From: an uncultured Eubacterium sp.
GTDB lineage: Bacteria; Bacillota; Clostridia; Oscillospirales; Acutalibacteraceae
Reading direction: 5' to 3'
Assembly (NCBI GenBank): GCA_905233545.1
Contig: CAJOEV010000042.1
Span: forward strand, 1 to 43,354
DNA length: 43,354 nt
Each line of letters starts with the position of its first letter. The stretch's first letter is position 1. The position numbers and the translations under genes are program-made. The notes beneath the pieces are model-generated. The model searched no databases. It had not been told where the DNA came from and saw only the letters and a list, made by a program, of their open reading frames with translations. This document shows positions 17,913 through 26,687 of this stretch, piece by piece.

Positions 17913-18164
17913 ATGGTTTGGTATCATTATGTATTTGGTGCAGTTCTCATTGTTGCATCAATTATTATAACCACAGTTGTACTTATGCAGGAAGGCCGTT
18001 CACAGAATCTTTCCGGAGCAATCACTGGCGGCGCTGATTCTTTTGTCGGAAAGTCAAAGGGAAGAACAACCGAAGGCAAACTTGAAAGATTAACAAAATG
18101 GTTAATCGGTCTTTTCTTTGCAATTGTTCTTGGTGCATTTCTTGTATTTCTATTTGTAAAATAA
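17913..18164 (+). CDS. secG: Preprotein translocase subunit SecG
   Basis: An 83-aa membrane protein with the SecG plan: a first helix (about residues 5-26) ending in VLMQEGR, a short conserved loop with LSGAITGGADSFVGKSKGRT, and a second helix (about 61-82). SecG assists the SecYEG channel in protein export. ATG at 17913 with GGAGG upstream. Alone between its own promoter and terminator; in many Firmicutes it precedes rnr and smpB, whereas here an unrelated exonuclease gene follows. Confidence 0.93.
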   Translation: MVWYHYVFGAVLIVASIIITTVVLMQEGRSQNLSGAITGGADSFVGKSKGRTTEGKLERLTKWLIGLFFAIVLGAFLVFLFVK

Positions 18165-18170
18165 AGAACG

Positions 18171-18200
18171 AATAGCCTTGTTAACGCAAGGCTATTTTTT
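18171..18200 (+). terminator. Terminator of secG
   Basis: AATAGCCTTG (18171-18180) pairs with CAAGGCTATT (18187-18196) around a 6-nt loop and is followed by a T run. The exonuclease ribosome site begins a few bases later. Confidence 0.88.
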
Positions 18201-18214
18201 ATTGGAGAATAAAA

Positions 18215-19102
18215 TTGAACTATATTATTTTTGATTTGGAGTGGAACAACGGATACAACCACGCACTTCATAAATATCTTAATGAGATTATTGAAATCGG
18301 CGCCGTTAAGGTTGACGGCAATCTCAATGTTATAGACACATATAAACAGCTTGTTATCCCGAAATACACAAGAAAACTTTCATCAAGATGTAAGAACTTA
18401 ACAAAAATTACACCTGAGGAAATCAAGGAAAACGCAATCGAGTTTAATAAGGCTTTTTCGGAATTCGACAGATGGTGCGGTGATACAGACAATGTTTTTA
18501 TGAGCTGGAGCAATTCGGATTTGTTCGTTTTAAGCAATAATTTTCTGCTTAACAACAATAACTGCAACATATCATTTATAAAAAAGTACTGTGATGTTCA
18601 GAAATACTGCATGGCGTTTGTCAAAAGAGAGGGAGAGAATAATAACAACCAGATTGGTCTTTCAAACTGCGCCGAGCTTATGAATATTGAAGTTGATACC
18701 GAAAAACTTCACAGAGCTCTTGCAGACTGTTATGTTGCCCTTGAATGTTTCAGAAAAGTTTTTGATTTTGAAAAACTGAAAGGGTTTATTCACGAATGTG
18801 ATTCAAAGTATTTTGAAAGACTTTTATTCAAGCCCTACTTTATAACAGAACCGGTTTCAAATCTGTTTGATGTATATAACTACAGTTTAACATGCCCTGT
18901 TTGCGACGGAGCAATAAGTCCTTCAAAGGAGTATATTGTTCAGAATAAGTCTTTTAAAGGCGCAGTAAAATGCAGAAAATGCAGAAAGAGCTTCTGGGTT
19001 TTTATTAGAGCAAAAAAGACTTATGACGATGTGATTGTTAAAGAACATTTCATTCAGATGAATAAAAAAAGAGCGCGAAAACTCTTCAAAAAAAATATTT
19101 AA
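18215..19102 (+). CDS. DEDDh 3'-5' exonuclease with C-terminal zinc ribbon
   Basis: A 295-aa protein. Residues 1 to about 185 form an RNase T/DnaQ-like exonuclease: FDLEW with D7 and E9, IIEIGAVKV, MSWSNSDLF with the middle Asp, and KLHRALADCYVAL with the last His and Asp. After residue about 225 there is a zinc ribbon made of CPVC and CRKC pairs. It probably degrades RNA or DNA 3' ends; the ribbon may bind nucleic acid. The start is TTG at 18215 with GGAG eight bases upstream; an ATG start would cut into the catalytic domain. The gene follows the secG terminator closely, and I see no clear separate promoter, so read-through expression is possible. Confidence 0.8.
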   Translation: MNYIIFDLEWNNGYNHALHKYLNEIIEIGAVKVDGNLNVIDTYKQLVIPKYTRKLSSRCKNLTKITPEEIKENAIEFNKAFSEFDRWCGDTDNVFMSWSNSDLFVLSNNFLLNNNNCNISFIKKYCDVQKYCMAFVKREGENNNNQIGLSNCAELMNIEVDTEKLHRALADCYVALECFRKVFDFEKLKGFIHECDSKYFERLLFKPYFITEPVSNLFDVYNYSLTCPVCDGAISPSKEYIVQNKSFKGAVKCRKCRKSFWVFIRAKKTYDDVIVKEHFIQMNKKRARKLFKKNI

Positions 19103-19112
19103 CAAAAATTAC

Positions 19113-19141
19113 TTTATTTTTTCGGTTATTTATTATATAAT
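19113..19141 (+). promoter_or_regulatory. Candidate promoter of the class A PBP gene
   Basis: TTTATT (19113-19118), a 17-bp spacer and TATAAT (19136-19141); a second TATAAT lies at 19145-19150. The -35 match is weak. Confidence 0.4.
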
Positions 19142-19174
19142 AGATATAATATTAATTCTTAAGGAGATTCATTT

Positions 19175-21662
19175 ATGGCATCAAAGGATTATGAAGATTT
19201 ATTAGAATCTTTTATGAATAATTCTCAGCAGGTCTATAATGAGGATAGGGATAATCAGAAAAAGAAGGGAGATTCTCTGCCTTCTTCTTACAGCGTTAAT
19301 GATAATTCTAAAAAGAAGAAGTCGAAAGCGAAGCCTAAGAAGGAGAAGAAGGAACAGAAAAGCGAGCCAAAAAAATCTGCTCCCAAAAAAGAAAAAACTC
19401 CTGCAGCAAACTTTTTCGGAAAGGTCGGAAAGGTGTTGCTTGCTCTGATTATGATTCTCGGTGTTGTTACCGTTGTTTGCGCCTCGGTCATCGGCATATA
19501 TGGCTACAGCGTTGTTCACGGTGATGCGGTATTTGATCTTGATAAGGAAAAATTCAGCCAGAACCAGACATCATTCCTTTACGGTTATAAGGATGCTAAA
19601 AAGAAGAATATGGTTGAAATCGCAAGACTTCACGGTGAGGAAAACCGTGTTTGGATTAATCTTGAGGATATCAACGAAAAACTTCCACAGGCATTCATTT
19701 CAGTTGAGGACGAGCGTTTCGAAAAGCACCACGGTGTTGATTGGAAGCGTGTCGGCGGCGTTATTCTTGTTTCAAGAAACTCAGGTCAGGGCGGTTCAAC
19801 AATAACCCAGCAGCTTATTAAGAACCTGACCGATGCTAATGATGTTACATTTGTCAGAAAATTTAACGAAATTCTTTCTGCATTGAATATTGAAAAGCAC
19901 TATAAAAAGAAGGAAATCATTGAGGCATATCTTAATACGATTTATCTTTCACACGGATGTTACGGCGTTAAAACAGCTGCCGAAACATATTTCGGTAAGG
20001 ATGTTGAGGATTTGAATATTGCCGAATGTGCTTGTCTTGCAGGTATTACTCAGTATCCTTCTAAATATGACCCGCTTGTTCATCCTGACAATAACCGTGA
20101 CCGTCAGCTCTGGATTTTAAAGAAGATGAAAGAGCTTGGATATATCACAAATAGGGAATACAACGAAGCCGTTGATTATGAAATGGTCTTCACCAATTCA
20201 AAGAACTATAAGGGCTCACAGGTTAAGGAAGATAAAAAAGTTACCAAGGATAAGGAAAAGGTTTATTCTTATTACACTGACTATGTAATTGAAGAGGTTA
20301 TTACCGACCTTCAGAAAATGGGCTACAGTGCTAAAAAAGCCAAGAATATGATTTACGGCGGCGGTCTTAAGATTTACTGTGCTGTTGATTTCGATGTTCA
20401 GTCGGCTATTGAGGACGTATATGTAAACTATCGCAGAATGCCTGATGAAACAGTTCAGGGCGCTTGCGTTGTCATGAACTATAAGGGAAGAATTCTCGGA
20501 ATAGTCGGCGGCTGCGGAAAGAAGAAAGCTAACCGAGTTCTTAACAGAGATCAAACCTCTTTCGGTTTACAGCCCTGCATTTGAAAAGGCACTTAACGAC
20601 CCGAATACAGAAATTTATTGGTCAACACCGACTAAGGACGCACCTCTTATGCAGATAAACGGCAAGATGTGGCCTACTAACGACGGCGGTTGGTATTCAG
20701 GCGGATATGTTACCGTTCAGCGCGGACTTGCTAACTCAATGAACACCATATCAGCACAGACGCTTGATAAAATCGGAACTTCATATTCATATGATTATCT
20801 TCAGAACAGATATCATATAACATCTTTAAGCGTTGCCGATGAGGACTATGCTCCCATGGCTACAGGCTCACTTACAAACGGTGTAAGTCCGCTTGAAATG
20901 ACAACTGCTTACCAGGCTTTCGGCAACGGCGGATACTACTATGAAGGCTATGCTTATTATAAGATAGAGGACTCCCAGGGTAATGTTATTATTGAAAAAG
21001 ACCCTGAAGGCTCAAAAGAAACCGCTATGTCAGACAGTACTGCGGGCATTATGAACAAGCTTCTTCAGACTGTTATGACTATGGGAACGGGTACTCCGTA
21101 TAAAATCTCGGGAGTTCAGTGCTTCGGTAAAACGGGTACAACAACCGAGGATAAGGATAGATGGTTTATCGGCGGTACTCCTGAATATGTCGGCGGTGTA
21201 TGGTACGGTTATGATACTCCTAAGGAAGTTCATTATAACCTTTCTCAGAACCCCAGCGGAACAATCTGGAATCTTGTTATGAGAAACATATATGCTAAGA
21301 AGGGCGTTCACAAGTACGAATTCCCGACACCCAATTCCATTGTTTGCAGACAGTACAGCCCTGTAAACGGTAAACTCTGCTCAGGAAGCGGACTCTACGG
21401 TTGGTATGACAAAGACCATCTTCCCGGTTGGACAACATATGTTCCTCCGACCACTCAGTCTAAGACCAAAAAGCAAAGCACCACTAAGAAGGGTGAAACA
21501 ACCACTTCCGGAGGAAACAACCAGGAATCAACAACTGCTTCAGGCGGAGATGAACCCACAAGCAGTTCCGGCGGAGATGAAAAAGAAAAATCCACCACAA
21601 CAACTACAACAACCACTAAAAAAGACAAGAGCAAAGATAAAAACAAAGACAAAAAAGAATAG
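19175..21662 (+). pseudogene. Class A penicillin-binding protein gene broken at the SxxK site
   Basis: Two frames together encode a PBP1A-like protein. The first (19175-20584) has a Lys-rich cytoplasmic leader, a membrane helix (about residues 85-110), and an intact GT51 glycosyltransferase with VEDERFEKHHGVDW (catalytic E178) and QGGSTITQQLIKN, then the start of the transpeptidase up to KANRVLNR. The second (from about 20553) resumes with KPLSVYSPAFEKALNDP, then LANSMNT (SxN motif), CFGKTGTTTED (KTG motif) and a Thr/Ser/Lys-rich tail. The joining segment, normally ...QPGSS(F/I)KP, is missing along with the catalytic Ser of SxxK; I estimate about 32 nt lost, shifting the frame. If real, only glycosyltransferase activity would remain. 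Assembly error is a serious alternative. ATG at 19175 with AAGGAG. Confidence 0.85.
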
Positions 21663-21672
21663 TTTTATAAGA

Positions 21673-21711
21673 GAATACGGAAAATCGGACATCCGATTTT
21701 CCTATTCTTTT
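21673..21711 (+). terminator. Terminator of the PBP gene
   Basis: GGAAAATCGG (21679-21688) pairs with CCGATTTTCC (21693-21702), extended by GAATA/TATTC outside, followed by TTTT. It separates the PBP gene from ruvX, whose ribosome site begins a few bases on. Confidence 0.85.
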
Positions 21712-21726
21712 AATAAGGAATATAGT

Positions 21727-22137
21727 ATGAAAATAATGTCTGTTGACTACGGAGATAAAAGAACGGGAATTGCTTTTTGTGATATTAAGGAAATCATCGC
21801 ATCTCCGTACACCGTTATAAATGAAAGCTATCAGCCAAAGCTTGTTGAAAAATTAGTTAGCATTATTAATGATGAAAAGCCTGAGAAAATAGTTATCGGC
21901 TTACCCCGTAATATGGACGGTTCCTATGGCTATCGCTGTGAGGAATGCAAATCACTCGGCAGTGAACTTGAAAAGAAAGTTAACATTCCGATTGCCTATC
22001 AGGACGAAAGACTTACTACGGTAATGGCGCATAACGCGTTATCCGATAATAACGTCAGGGGTAAAAAAAGAAAAGAAACTGTTGACGCTGTTTCGGCAGT
22101 TATGATTCTTCAAAGCTATATTGATTCGAAGAAGTAA
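21727..22137 (+). CDS. ruvX: Holliday junction resolvase-like RuvX (YqgF)
   Basis: A 136-aa RNase H-fold protein of the YqgF family: SVDYGDKRTGIAFCD at the N terminus, VIGLPRNMDGS in the middle, DERLTTVMA and the acidic end VDAVSAVMIL. Family members are linked to 16S rRNA 5' processing and Holliday junction cleavage. The ATG at 21727 has AAGGAA 7 nt upstream and gives the usual family length; a longer in-frame extension would run through the PBP terminator. Confidence 0.9.
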   Translation: MKIMSVDYGDKRTGIAFCDIKEIIASPYTVINESYQPKLVEKLVSIINDEKPEKIVIGLPRNMDGSYGYRCEECKSLGSELEKKVNIPIAYQDERLTTVMAHNALSDNNVRGKKRKETVDAVSAVMILQSYIDSKK

Positions 22138-22138
22138 T

Positions 22139-22185
22139 ATTGATATAAAAAGAGCGTATTTTTATATATGGTCTTTTATATCAAT
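22139..22185 (+). promoter_or_regulatory. 12-bp inverted repeat enclosing the M50 protease start
   Basis: ATTGATATAAAA (22139-22150) and TTTTATATCAAT (22174-22185) are perfectly complementary. The 23-nt loop holds the upstream region and the ATG at 22168, so folding would bury part of the ribosome-binding region. Confidence 0.45.
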
Positions 22186-22710
22186 AAAATCAGAATTAAA
22201 GTTGAATATTCATTATTACTGATTATCGCATTTTCACTGTTTTTGGAAAACAAGAGTATATTATATGTTCTGTTGTTTTCTTCTATACACGAATGTGCTC
22301 ATCTAATTGCCTTGCTGTCGTTTAAAGAAAAGCCAAGCGAAATAAACTTTGCATTCTACGGAATCGGTATGAAATACAGTTGCAGATTAACTTTTATCAA
22401 AGAATTAATTGTTCTTTTAGCAGGCGCAGCTGTGAATATTTTGTTTTATCTACTTGACATTCAAAGGGAAATTAATTACTCATTAGCGCTTATCAATCTT
22501 CTTCCCGTTTATCCTCTTGACGGGGGCAGGGCAGCGAAGCTTATAATCAATAAACTGCTTTGCTTTGATATTGCGGACAGAGTATTCAAAATCATTTCAG
22601 TTGTTTTCATAACAGCTTTTGTTATTTCATCAATTCTATCAAAGAACTTTTCATTAATATTCATTTCTATTTATATAATTATTTTTGCAATTAATAACTC
22701 ATTTGATTAA
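22168..22710 (+). CDS. M50 (site-2 protease-like) membrane metalloprotease
   Basis: A 180-aa integral membrane protein with five or so hydrophobic segments. Seen: zinc-binding HECAH (H41, E42, H45) within the second helix and the second motif NLLPVYPLDGGRA, which supplies the Asp ligand. It resembles short SpoIVFB-like proteases that cut membrane-bound proteins. No PDZ or CBS domain follows. The ATG at 22168 lacks a strong AGGAGG; the inverted repeat around it may limit initiation. Located between ruvX and the radical SAM gene, 11 nt before the latter. The substrate is not known; a sporulation role is only a possibility. Confidence 0.82.
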   Translation: MVFYINKIRIKVEYSLLLIIAFSLFLENKSILYVLLFSSIHECAHLIALLSFKEKPSEINFAFYGIGMKYSCRLTFIKELIVLLAGAAVNILFYLLDIQREINYSLALINLLPVYPLDGGRAAKLIINKLLCFDIADRVFKIISVVFITAFVISSILSKNFSLIFISIYIIIFAINNSFD

Positions 22711-22721
22711 TCGGAGAAATT

Positions 22722-24566
22722 ATGATTAAAAAAGAGGTTGAAAAACTCCTGCAGTATGTTCAGAAACCTGCAAGATATACGGGCGGCGAATTAAACAGTG
22801 TTGTTAAAGATAAAAACGCTGTTTCTCTTCGTTATGCCTTTTGTTTTCCTGATATATATGAAATTGGTATGAGTCATCTCGGTATGAAGATTTTATACGG
22901 AGCTGCAAATAACAGGGATGACTGCTGGTGCGAAAGAGTGTTTGCACCCGATACCGATATGGAAGAGCTTATGAGGAAGAACAACGTTCCTCTTTTTGCG
23001 CTTGAATCAGGGGACTACATAAAAGATTTTGATATGCTCGGCTTCACTCTTCAGTACGAGCTTTCATACACCAATGTTTTAAATATGCTTGATTTGGCAG
23101 GCATTGAGCTTTTCTCTAAAGACCGAAAAGATTTAACTCCGATAGTTGCATTCGGCGGTCCGTGCACATGCAATCCCGAACCGATTGCCGAATTTGCCGA
23201 TATTATTTTTCTAGGTGAAGGTGAGGAGAGCACTAACGAAGTTCTTGATTTGCTGAAATACAGCAAGGAAAACAATCTTTCAAAGCAGGAATTTCTTTTA
23301 AAAGCAAAGGATATAACAGGTATATATGTTCCGTCCTTGTACGAAGACAGCTACAATGAAGACGGAACTTTAAAAGAGCTTAAAGCACTTAACGGCGCTC
23401 CGAAGTCCGTTAAAAAATCCATTATAAGCGACTTAAACAAGGTTTATTATCCCAAGGAATTCGTTGTACCTTTTATAAATATTGTTCACGACAGAGCTGT
23501 AGAAGAGATTTTCAGAGGATGCATTAGAGGCTGCCGTTTCTGTCAGGCAGGATTCATATACCGTCCTATAAGAGAAAAGAGCGTTGAAACAATTAATGCA
23601 CAAAGTAAAGCGCTTATTGAATCAACAGGCTATGATGAGCTATCACTCTGCTCGCTTTCAACTTCCGACCATTCAGATGTTAACAATATGCTTTCATCAC
23701 TGATTGACTGGACCGCAAAAGATAAAATCAATCTCTCTCTTCCAAGTCTTCGAGTTGACAATTTCTCTGATGAACTTGTTGAAAAACTGAAACTTGTAAG
23801 AAAAAGCGGACTTACTTTTGCTCCCGAGGCGGGAACTCAGCGAATGAGGGATGTTATCAATAAGAATGTAACCGAAGAAGAGGTTATAAAAACATGTAAT
23901 AAGGCTTTCGATAACGGCTGGACAAGTGTTAAGCTATATTTTATGATGGGACTTCCTACCGAAACAATGGAGGATATTGAGGGCATTGCCAATCTTGCAA
24001 TGGAAGTTGTTCATGCATTTTATAAAAATGAAAACCGTCAGAAGGGAACAGGTGTTCAGGTTTCTGTTTCCTGTGCATCATTTATTCCAAAACCCTTTAC
24101 ACCTTTTCAATGGGAACCCGAGGACAATATGGAAAGCCTTAAGGAAAAGCAGAAACACCTGCTTGAATCTATTCCTTCAAAAAAAGTTAAGGTCTCATAT
24201 CACGAAACACCGACTTCGCTTATTGAAGGCGTTTTTGCAAGGGGTGACAGAAGGCTTAACAAGGTTCTTTATTCTGCATTTAAAAACGGTTGTAAGTTTG
24301 ATTCATGGGATGACAAATTTTCGTTTGAAAACTGGATGAAAGCCTTTGAAGAGAACGGAATTGACCCGTATTTCTACACTCAGCGTAAGCGCGAATTTTC
24401 CGAACTTCTGCCATGGGATCATCTTGATTACGGCGTAAGCAGAAGGTTCCTTGAAAAAGAGAATATCAAGGCACATAATAACGAAACAACGCCCCACTGC
24501 AGAATCAAATGCTCGGGATGCGGTGCAAATAAGCTCAACGGAGGTAATTGCGATGCAAGAAATTAG
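22722..24566 (+). CDS. Radical SAM protein, TIGR03960 family
   Basis: A 614-aa protein with an N-terminal B12-binding-like fold (DIYEIGMSHLGMKILY at about 44-59, FGGPCTCNPEPI at 144-155) and a radical SAM core whose cluster ligands are C267, C271 and C274 in GCIRGCRFCQ. The C terminus has CSGCGANKLNGGNC, a possible extra metal site. The family is found almost always beside TIGR03936, as here, and close to ribosome genes; its reaction is not settled. ATG at 22722 after GGAG. The last 14 nt overlap the next gene, indicating coupled translation. Confidence 0.88.
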   Translation: MIKKEVEKLLQYVQKPARYTGGELNSVVKDKNAVSLRYAFCFPDIYEIGMSHLGMKILYGAANNRDDCWCERVFAPDTDMEELMRKNNVPLFALESGDYIKDFDMLGFTLQYELSYTNVLNMLDLAGIELFSKDRKDLTPIVAFGGPCTCNPEPIAEFADIIFLGEGEESTNEVLDLLKYSKENNLSKQEFLLKAKDITGIYVPSLYEDSYNEDGTLKELKALNGAPKSVKKSIISDLNKVYYPKEFVVPFINIVHDRAVEEIFRGCIRGCRFCQAGFIYRPIREKSVETINAQSKALIESTGYDELSLCSLSTSDHSDVNNMLSSLIDWTAKDKINLSLPSLRVDNFSDELVEKLKLVRKSGLTFAPEAGTQRMRDVINKNVTEEEVIKTCNKAFDNGWTSVKLYFMMGLPTETMEDIEGIANLAMEVVHAFYKNENRQKGTGVQVSVSCASFIPKPFTPFQWEPEDNMESLKEKQKHLLESIPSKKVKVSYHETPTSLIEGVFARGDRRLNKVLYSAFKNGCKFDSWDDKFSFENWMKAFEENGIDPYFYTQRKREFSELLPWDHLDYGVSRRFLEKENIKAHNNETTPHCRIKCSGCGANKLNGGNCDARN

Positions 24567-25218
24567 ACTCCGTTTTTCAAAAACTGACACAGCGAAATAC
24601 ATAAGCCATCTTGACATTAACCGAGCTTTTCAAAGAGCATTTTCAAGAGCTAAGATTGATTTGTGGTACACTGAGGGTTTCAATCCTCATCCATATATGA
24701 GCTTTTCACTTCCGCTTTCTCTCGGTGTTGAAAGCCTATGTGAAAATGTTGATATCCGAATTAATGAAGATATTCCAATGGATGAAATAAAGCGCAGAAT
24801 GAATGATGCACTGCCAATGGGAATAAGGATTGTTGATGTTTATTCTGATTTTATGGACTGCCACGAAATTGCTTTCAGTGATTATGTTTATAAATTTGAA
24901 TTCATCAATAATGAAGAAGCATTTGAGAAGATAAAAGCTGTTTTAGAGCAGGATGAAATATTGGCGCTGAAAAAAGGTAAAAAAGGGAAGAGAAGAATTT
25001 TTAAAGAAACGGACATCAGGCAGTTCATTGATAAATATAATATTTCAATCAGGGATAATCAGATTGTTCTTAATATCAGACTGCTTGCAGGAAGTGAGAA
25101 AAACCTTAATCCATCTCTTTTATTTGATACCATTATCAGGCTTATTGATATGGATTTTGAATATAAGAGCATATCAAGAATACGGCTTTTAACAAAGGAT
25201 TTAAAAGAATACCGATAA
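24553..25218 (+). CDS. TIGR03936 (DUF2344) family protein
   Basis: A 221-aa cytoplasmic protein with the family opening IRLRFSKTDTAKYISHLD, then FQRAFSRAKIDLWYTEGFNPHP and FSLPLSLGVES. It is the usual partner of TIGR03960 and in some species is fused to it. The ATG at 24553 follows GGAGG and lies inside the end of the radical SAM gene. A longer frame upstream exists but has no ribosome site. A joint role with the radical SAM enzyme in RNA or ribosome modification is inferred from context only. Confidence 0.88.
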   Translation: MQEIRLRFSKTDTAKYISHLDINRAFQRAFSRAKIDLWYTEGFNPHPYMSFSLPLSLGVESLCENVDIRINEDIPMDEIKRRMNDALPMGIRIVDVYSDFMDCHEIAFSDYVYKFEFINNEEAFEKIKAVLEQDEILALKKGKKGKRRIFKETDIRQFIDKYNISIRDNQIVLNIRLLAGSEKNLNPSLLFDTIIRLIDMDFEYKSISRIRLLTKDLKEYR

Positions 25219-25233
25219 TTGTCAAAAAAACAT

Positions 25234-25262
25234 TTGACATTATATTAACTTTATGATATTAT
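25234..25262 (+). promoter_or_regulatory. Promoter of rplS
   Basis: Consensus TTGACA (25234-25239), a 17-bp spacer and TATTAT (25257-25262); transcription would begin near 25269. Confidence 0.75.
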
Positions 25263-25268
25263 ATATCA

Positions 25269-25387
25269 GCATTTAGCCGCGGTTTACTCTTATCGCGCGT
25301 AAAATGCGAGCGTTACGCATTTTAGAAGATGGTCCAATGTCGGAACTCCTGATAAGAACATCTCATAAATAATAAGGAGGAAATAAA
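25269..25387 (+). ncRNA. Probable L19 ribosomal protein leader
   Basis: About 119 nt of untranslated leader precede rplS. It contains a perfect 9-bp hairpin, TAAAATGCG (25300-25308) with CGCATTTTA (25316-25324), and a longer-range pairing AGATG (25327-25331) with CATCT (25359-25363) just before the ribosome site. Firmicutes rplS leaders are known autoregulatory structures (Rfam L19_leader). Position and structure fit, but I could not run the covariance model. Confidence 0.5.
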
Positions 25388-25732
25388 ATGGACGCACTTA
25401 AAATTATCACAAATGACTGCGTAAAAGCAGAGCCGCCGAAGTTTGAAATCGGTGACACAGTAAGAGTTTCCGTAAACATCCGCGAGGGTTCAAGAGAAAG
25501 AATCCAGATGTTTGAAGGAACAGTTATCGCAAAGAAGGGTTCGGGTATTTCCGAAACATTCACAGTTCGCCGTCTTTCATACGGTGTTGGTATTGAGCGT
25601 GTTTTCCCGCTTCATTCACCCAACGTTGTTGATGTTAAAGTTATTCGCTCAGGTAAAGTCAGAAGAGCTAAGCTTTATTATCTTCGTGACAGAGTCGGTA
25701 AGGCTGCTAAGGTTAAAGAGAACCTTAAATAA
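25388..25732 (+). CDS. rplS: 50S ribosomal protein L19
   Basis: A 114-aa protein of normal length. Seen: [51 protein letters not shown] and the end [20 protein letters not shown], all hallmark L19 segments. L19 sits at the 30S/50S interface. ATG at 25388 with AAGGAGG. It has its own promoter, leader and terminator. Confidence 0.97.
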   Translation: MDALKIITNDCVKAEPPKFEIGDTVRVSVNIREGSRERIQMFEGTVIAKKGSGISETFTVRRLSYGVGIERVFPLHSPNVVDVKVIRSGKVRRAKLYYLRDRVGKAAKVKENLK

Positions 25733-25738
25733 GAACTT

Positions 25739-25769
25739 AAAGAACTGCAGGACTTCTTGCAGTTCTTTT
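25739..25769 (+). terminator. Terminator of rplS
   Basis: AAAGAACTGCA (25739-25749) pairs with TGCAGTTCTTT (25758-25768) around an 8-nt loop; the T run is short. Its descending arm contains the -35 box of the ylqF promoter. Confidence 0.75.
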
Positions 25770-25785
25770 GTTATTAATGTATAAT
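25757..25785 (+). promoter_or_regulatory. Promoter of ylqF overlapping the rplS terminator
   Basis: TTGCAG (25757-25762), a 17-bp spacer and TATAAT (25780-25785), 26 nt before the ylqF start codon. Confidence 0.65.
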
Positions 25786-25811
25786 ATTATTATCGTAAAG
25801 GAGGATTAATT

Positions 25812-26675
25812 ATGCCTGAATATATCAAGCAAAATGTTCAGTGGTTTCCGGGTCATATGGCGAAAACAAGAAGATTAATCAAAGAGTCACTTTCTCTTGT
25901 TGACGGTGTTGTTGAAATTGTTGACGCACGAATACCGCTCAGCTCAAGGAATCCCGAACTTGAAGAGTTAATTAAGAATAAACCCGAAATAATTCTCCTT
26001 AATAAATGTGATGTTGCAGACCCCGAGGCAACAAAACTCTGGATTGAATATTTCAAAAATAAAGGCAAATATGTTCTTGCTGTTGATTGCAGAACGGGCA
26101 AGGGCTTAAACAGATTTGACTCGGTTGTAAAACAGGCGCTTAAATCGGTTATTGAAAGAAATAAAAGCAAAGGAATGGATAATAAACCACTCAGATTAAT
26201 GGTTGTCGGCATTCCTAATACGGGTAAATCATCTTTTATCAACCGAATGGGTAAAAGCCCAAAAGCAAAGGTTGCCGATATAGCAGGTGTTACAAGACAG
26301 AATCAGTGGTTTAATGTCGGCAATGGTATTGAACTGCTCGACACCCCGGGTGTGCTCTGGCCTAAATTTGATGACCCTGAGGTAGGAGATAAGCTTGCCT
26401 TTATTGGCTCTGTTAAAGATGAAGTAACGGATATTCAGACTTTATCCTGCCGTTTGCTTGAATCACTTTCAAAAACAAGACCGTCTGCAATTGAAGAAAG
26501 ATATAAAATCAACATTGACGAAAGTCTGCAGGGATGGGAAGTCCTTGAATTAATCGGAAAAAAGCGTGGATTTCTTATTAAAGGCGGAGAAATTGACTAT
26601 GAGCGCGCAGCCGTTATTGTTTGCGATGAATTCCGTGCAGGAAAGCTTGGAAGAATAACGCTTGAACTGCCTTAA
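25812..26675 (+). CDS. ylqF: Ribosome biogenesis GTPase YlqF (RbgA)
   Basis: A 287-aa circularly permuted GTPase needed for late 50S assembly. Motif order is permuted as expected: VQWFPGHMAKTRR at the N terminus, G4 LNKCDV (about 61-66), G1 GIPNTGKSSFINR (about 133-145), switch region GVTRQNQW, G3 DTPGVLWP (about 178-185), and the C-terminal ANTAR-like helix region. ATG at 25812 with AAAGGAGG. It heads the ylqF-rnhB-yraN operon. Confidence 0.95.
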   Translation: MPEYIKQNVQWFPGHMAKTRRLIKESLSLVDGVVEIVDARIPLSSRNPELEELIKNKPEIILLNKCDVADPEATKLWIEYFKNKGKYVLAVDCRTGKGLNRFDSVVKQALKSVIERNKSKGMDNKPLRLMVVGIPNTGKSSFINRMGKSPKAKVADIAGVTRQNQWFNVGNGIELLDTPGVLWPKFDDPEVGDKLAFIGSVKDEVTDIQTLSCRLLESLSKTRPSAIEERYKINIDESLQGWEVLELIGKKRGFLIKGGEIDYERAAVIVCDEFRAGKLGRITLELP

Positions 26676-26687
26676 AGGAGAGCAAAA

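Noticed and set aside
20546-20584. Programmed frameshift in the PBP gene
   Set aside because: A shift would still lack the SxxK segment; a deletion explains both the lost residues and the frame.
21480-21660. Thr/Ser/Lys-rich repeat at the PBP C terminus as a separate repeat locus
   Set aside because: It is a low-complexity protein tail typical of PBP1A, not a DNA repeat array.
21406-21726. An open frame upstream of ruvX that would extend its N terminus by 107 residues
   Set aside because: It runs through the PBP coding end and its terminator, has no ribosome site, and the family length is met by the ATG at 21727.
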